DNA from: Gnetum montanum
Lineage: Eukaryota; Streptophyta; Gnetopsida; Gnetales; Gnetaceae
Reading direction: 5' to 3'
Assembly: GCA_015680685.1 (NCBI GenBank)
Contig: MNCI01033354.1
Span: 9,591 to 73,590, forward strand
Length of the DNA stretch: 64,000 nt
The notes beneath the pieces are model-generated. The model did no database searches, was not told the DNA's origin, and saw nothing but the letters and a program-made list of their open reading frames with translations. Below, piece by piece: positions 59,487-64,000 of this stretch (position 1 is its first letter; every line of letters begins with the position of its first letter). The position numbers and the translations under genes are program-made.

Positions 59487-59752
59487 GGTCACACTGAGCT
59501 TGCTCTTTGTCATGCTATGTTTGTGTCATGCCGGTCACAGTGCAACTGCTTGCAATCCAACTCCATTCATCTAGCCCAGTCTGCTTCTCTCTATTGGTCA
59601 CATTGAGCTTGCCCTTGTTGGTCACACTGAGCTTGCTCTCTTTCATGCGATGGTTTGATTGGTTTGGTCATGCTGTGTTTGTGTCATGCCAGTCACGGTG
59701 CAACTGCTTGCAATCCAAATCCATTCATCTAGCCCAGTCTACTCACGTTTGT
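59487..59752 (+). repeat. Element E: two 133 bp direct repeats in the leader
   Basis: Units 59487-59619 and 59620-59752. Shared text includes GGTCACACTGAGCTTGCTCT, GTTTGTGTCATGCC and GTGCAACTGCTTGCAATCCA. Within each unit the word GGTCA(C/T).(C/T)TGAGCTTG recurs, and two further copies lie just upstream (59430-59486). Confidence 0.9.
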
Positions 59753-59753
59753 C

Positions 59754-62060
59754 ATGGAATCCTTCCAAATCAACCTAGCAACACTACCAATTGTTGACTT
59801 TGGGGCCAAATCTTTGAACCCTGTGACTGTTATGAAATCCATAACCATTATTAAACACATAAATCCTCAAGGCCCTACATGCCAGTCGCTCAGGCTACAG
59901 GGCAAAGGCCCTACTCATGTGACTCTTACACCCGAACAGTATAACTTCATCTGTGTCAAAATCCAAGCCAACCTACCTATCGACTGTATAGAGAGGGAAG
60001 CAAAGAGAGAATATGAATTTATCCACAAAGGAGGACGTGAGTTCATCCCTTCAGCATTTGACATAATCCTGCTATCTGAAAACCATCATAAACTCATATC
60101 CTAGCTTCTTATGGCTAGAAGTCAAGCCTTACAGCTACCGCCAATAGAGCCTCAAGATGAGGAAGATGATTTTGTAGCCCAATCTAAGCATGGAGATTCC
60201 TACCATACTGTCAATCCCCATGCCTACACAAACCCATTGTTCCACCCTTTCCTAGAAGAAATTGTGCTTCCTCCTTCATCTGCAAACACTCGAGCACCAG
60301 TTTCCTGATAAGAGGTACCTACTTCTATTCCTATCTTCTTCGTACTCAATAATATTCACTCTGATGCACCTACTCCCATCATTCCTCCACAAGTGCAATC
60401 CCAACAACTCCCTTCCCAAACCAACGCAGGGTCAATCTTTCAACCTCAAGTAATTGGAATGCCATCGGTCATACCAAATTCCACATCCACCCATTACATA
60501 CGTTAGGTGAAGATCCATGGAGCACCATTGATTACTCCAACCCAATAGGGTGTTACTTCACGACCTGTGGCTGGGCAATGGGTTCCACCGGTAATCTCAG
60601 TCCCAAATACCATTCCACCACAACAAACGTTAGCCCAAAAACCTCTCTTTCCACAAACAATGCAACAATTAAATCATTATCATCCACAATCCGCTCAATC
60701 CACTAGTTTTCCTACCACCCAAGAATGGGAAGACACACAAAAAATGATGCACTCCTTGGCAGAGGAATTAAAATGCCTTAAAACTTTGAACAATGAGGAA
60801 GTCAAGGTACTAGATTTCTATCAAGATGACTCAATTGACCCCTCAGTTCCATCCTTAACCTTGCCAAAGGGAGTCTTATTACCTCAATTGACTAAGTACA
60901 ATGGAGAGGGAGACCCAAATGCCCACCTAGTGACATTTCGAACTGAAATTCTTTTACTTCAGGCATGGCCCCATGTAATTCTGTGTGTTTGCTATGTCCT
61001 TAATAGGAAAAGCCTTAGATTGGTACCGAGCCTTACCCCATAGCTCTATATCTTCTCTGGAGAATTTTTTGCACCAGTTTATCACCCATTTCAAATACAA
61101 TCTAAAACTTGAAGCCACATTAGATAGCTTGATTCAAATTAAACAAGCACCTTTAGAGCTAGCACAAAAATTTATCCAAAGATGGAGTGCAGCCCTGAAT
61201 GAACTTCATGAGCCTATTCCTAAAACATATTTGCTTACCATCCTTAAGGGATCCACAAATGACTTCATTAAATCAAAGCTTTACTATCTAAAATCCCATA
61301 CTTTGAGTTAGGCATTTGTACAAATTAAAGACATAGAAGAGGCTGCACAAATAAGTAATGACCTAGCTTACTCAACCTTTAGGAGCCAACACATGAGGAA
61401 AGATAAATCCAAAACAATAGTAGCAGCAGTGGCTGAAACAGCTCGACCTAGTCATCCAGGGAAAAAAGAAAAACAACCTGTTATCCCAAAAAACTATGAA
61501 AGAACCACACCCACTCCTACACCTGAAAATTCTTCAAATAGAAACAACAACATAGGTCATGCCTATACCTTCGAAAGAAAAGACTCCACTCAATACACAC
61601 TATTGCCCATGAAGCCTTCACAACTACTTGATCAACTTCTAAAGGTCGGGCTAATTCAACACAAACAAATGTCTCCTACGGCCTCTCAAAGACATGATCA
61701 ATTTTGCGAATTGGCCAAAAATCCAGCCTTAACAATAGCCAACGAACCTCCCATTCCAAAAGGCTTTAGGTTGGATAGGTTTTGTGAATATCACCAATGG
61801 TGTGGTCATGGGACTTATTACTGCTTTACGTTGAAATAGGACATACAACCTATGATTGATAGGGACAAAGTAGTGTTCGACAAGACAAACATAGTAAGAC
61901 CCCAAAACCAATCCATGGGGGTCTACAAGGCTCCTCTCAATACCAATGATGCACCATATGTGATTAATACTATCCATGTGAAAGATAGAAAAGACATTCC
62001 ATGAAAACCTTTTGTGATTCATGGGCCTTCAGAAAACACACCTACCCAACATATCCTCAA
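59754..62060 (+). pseudogene. gag: Element E: gag (Tat-type)
   Basis: From an ATG at 59754 one frame runs to about 60984 with stops at 60102-60104, 60306-60311 and near 60505 and 60547. It then shifts to the next frame (visible at 60985) and continues to about 62000. Blocks are: an amino domain with GPTHVTLTPEQYNFICVKIQ; a Pro/Gln-rich spacer (60310-60720); the gag core at 60880-61300 with YNGEGDPNAHLVTFRTEILL, SLIGKALDWYRALPHSSISS and HFKYNLKLEATLDSLIQI; and a zinc finger near 61775-61820 with CEYHQWCGHGTYYC (C-x2-H-x4-H-x4-C, usual in Tat/Ogre gags). Z's gag is a close relative. At least one frameshift and several stops make it inactive. Confidence 0.88.
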
Positions 62061-62200
62061 ACCCCTTTCACCATGTGCTCATCCCCCACACCATCAAAAC
62101 CATTTGTCATTCGTGTACCTCCTTCTATTGCAGCAAAAACCACACCATCTGAAAACTGACCCATTCCCTTTGTGATCCAGGTGCCAAAATGTCTTGATGC
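62000..62200 (+). repeat. Element E: PFVI repeat in gag-protease linker
   Basis: Three protein-level repeats, KPFVIHGP (62005), KPFVIRVP (62097) and PFVIQVP (62166), each followed by about 20 residues rich in Pro/Thr/Ala. The first is in a different frame from the other two, so a second frameshift lies between them. Z has similar units. Confidence 0.7.
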
Positions 62201-63460
62201 ACAACCCACCTCCTTTCCCCCATGACATCTGTGAGAGCGTCTTGCCAATAGACTAAGAAGAGAATGTTTGGAAAGGGAAAACCATCAATACAAATTGGGA
62301 CCACCAAAACCAACACCACTAAATGCTATTACTATGGGTCCACTCACTAATGAGCCTAGTACGAGTCATCAAAATGAGGATAATGTCACGAGTCATGTTC
62401 CAAACCCAACATCTTTAGTAAAAACCCCTCCACAGGAAATACGAATGCTGGGTCAAATGGACCAAATCTCTACAGACAAGGGTGCCCCCATTGGTAAAGG
62501 CCTAGCGAATGTGTTGATGCAAGTCACACAAGCTTTGAAACAAAAAATAACTTCTTTAAGCCTATATGATCTAGTAATGAATTTGCCAGTACATTGAGAA
62601 GCTCTTGTACGTATGTTAACTTCAGTCCCTGTTAGTGAGGACCTTCTTACAAATGGACCATCCATTCATGTAGTATTATCTCAACCTCAGGAATTGAAGA
62701 CTACATCCCTAGAATTTCACGCTAAGGACATTAAGCTAGATGAGAAAACGGGAGAAGTTACTACCACCCCTATGTTCATAATGATACAAGTTAATTATTT
62801 CAAGATACGTAGGGTGCGTGTCGATGACGGCGCGACAACTAATGTAATACCTGTTTCTATCATCGAAAAACTAGGACTTATCGAACAAATACAACCCACG
62901 ACAACCTCTTTTCTAAAATCCTTCAGTGGTTCTCGTGTTGGAGTGAGAGGTATGGTTACCTTGGATTTCATAGTTGGGGACCAATTCCCCACATCAGCTA
63001 AATTCATAGTAGTTAATGAAATGCCATGATTTAATCTGATCCTAGGACGTCCCTGGCTGGCTCAACTTAAAGCCATATCCTCCACAATCCATCAGGAGAT
63101 TCACCTACCTTATGAGGGTGGTGAGATCATCATATATGGGGATGCAATAGTACCACCCACTTCCTCAAACCCTAGAGTGAATCAAGAATCAGAAATTGAA
63201 TTCGTTGAGCCTAAGCAAGGAACCATGAGCATGCTTCAAAACATAACTCCAACGTTAACTCCCAATCCTACTAAAGCTGAAGAAACACTAGACAATACGA
63301 ACATAAGTGTCATTCATTCCTACTGATGTCTCTTAGTTGGAATTACCCTTTGATATCACCGCTGAAGGAGAAGGTGATTATAAAATCTTACCTGCATGCT
63401 CAGCCCCATATGTTAAAATACAAAGGGTCAAAAAGCAACCCAATAAACAGAATTAAAACA
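62201..63460 (+). pseudogene. pro: Element E: aspartic protease (Tat-type)
   Basis: A frame from about 62070 to 63325 with stops near 62254, 62596 and 63027. The active site at about 62815-62845 reads VRVDDGATTNVI (D-D-G-A, catalytic Asp and Gly kept). After it come GVRGMVTLDFIVGDQ and, past the stop, FNLILGRPWLAQL (about 63030-63070) and TIHQEIHLPYEGGEIII. The 62268-62597 part is a spacer ahead of the domain. A short tail with IQRVKKQPNKQN ends near 63454, after which coding text ceases. Confidence 0.85.
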
Positions 63461-64000
63461 ACGAAATGTCCGGTATGATGTTAAATAGCCAACAAACATC
63501 TGCAATGACATTAAACTAGCCATGATTAGAAATGGTCGGTTCTGTTAAAATTTTTTTGAAAACTTTACTACTTTTGGCCCACCATGGCATAAAACTGGTA
63601 ATCCTTTCTTTCTTTAACAACAGATGCAATAGTCCATCATGACTTTAAACTAATGTGCCTAGCCTGAAATGGATTTAAACTAGAGCCAACAAATTATAGA
63701 TTTACGAACTCCTATCATTTTACATTGAATTTTCTCTTACAAGTTATAAGTTACAATTTGGATTCATGCACGATTGTTGCCTTCTTTTTCAAACATATAC
63801 CTTACGTTTTGCTTTACATTTTAGAAATTTATGTTACATTTAGTTGCATACATATACTCGAGAAAACAAAGAAAAATAATAAAAAACATGAAAAATAACA
63901 AAAATATTTACATAGAACATCAAAGTAATGAAGGAATGCAGCCATTTTATACCACAACTAAATCTTGGACATTACATCATTCTTTATACATTCCATCAAA
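63461..64000. other. Element E: sequence after protease, no coding seen
   Basis: No reverse transcriptase text appears in the 540 bp to the window edge. In Ogre-type Tat elements an intron separates protease and reverse transcriptase, and in Z no reverse transcriptase follows at all. Either could apply. Recurrent ACTAGCCATGATTAGAAATGG-like phrases are present near 63515. Confidence 0.5.

Noticed and set aside
61729-62022. Minus-strand frames across E's gag and protease (for example 61729-62022, 62795-63007)
   Set aside because: They are shadows of the plus-strand gag and protease, whose motifs are clear.
1-64000. Intact host protein-coding, tRNA or rRNA genes
   Set aside because: No frame beyond about 210 codons, no exon series with convincing splice sites joined to a known domain, and no tRNA-like cloverleaf recognised by eye. 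A tRNA scan would be needed to exclude tRNA genes fully.

Overview
The window looks like intergenic DNA from a large, AT-rich, repeat-filled seed-plant nuclear genome. The element lineages (Athila-type and Tat-type Ty3/gypsy, Ty1/copia, MULE, endogenous caulimovirid) are plant-specific. The depth of decay and nesting would suit a conifer or another gymnosperm, but nothing here fixes the species. I see no intact host gene, tRNA or rRNA gene. Every coding stretch is a broken transposable-element or viral relic.

Layout. (1) 1-1.56 kb: gag start, tRNA-Asp-type primer site and 5' LTR of Athila-like element F (minus strand, leaves the window on the left). (2) 1.56-13.4 kb: an unrecognised decayed reading frame (1.9-3.3 kb, minus), a Mutator-like transposase pseudogene (6.4-8.8 kb, minus), a tandem array of about 265 bp units (9.4-12.05 kb) and a long hairpin (12.3-13.06 kb). 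(3) 13.4-29.35 kb: an endogenous caulimovirid relic (minus), cut in its RNase H region by Athila-like element A, which has both LTRs (13.90-27.40 kb). (4) 29.37 kb to the right edge: a second Athila-like element, B, of the same family as A. B is split by Tat-like element Z (35.62-52.76 kb), which is itself split by copia element G (42.39-47.34 kb). B is then cut at 57.77 kb by Tat-like element E (plus strand), which runs out of the window with LTR, leader, gag and protease visible.

A and B carry, between pol and the 3' LTR, a long sense-strand accessory frame with no function I recognise. Each has a TATA-like site 440-580 bp upstream of that frame. The short palindromic words beside this internal TATA resemble those beside the TATA box in the same element's LTR. 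Z has gag and protease but no visible reverse transcriptase or integrase. Between gag-pro and its 3' LTR it holds a roughly 185 bp periodic array and, on the opposite strand, a possible small spliced gene. These two arrangements are the best candidates for undescribed biology.

Inferred order of events: caulimovirid first, then A and perhaps B into it; Z into B; G into Z; E into B. F keeps many CpGs that are TpG/CpA in A and B, so F seems younger or less methylated. There is one 48-base N gap (20724-20771) and one single N (46635) flanked by an exact 46 bp duplication that looks like an assembly artefact.
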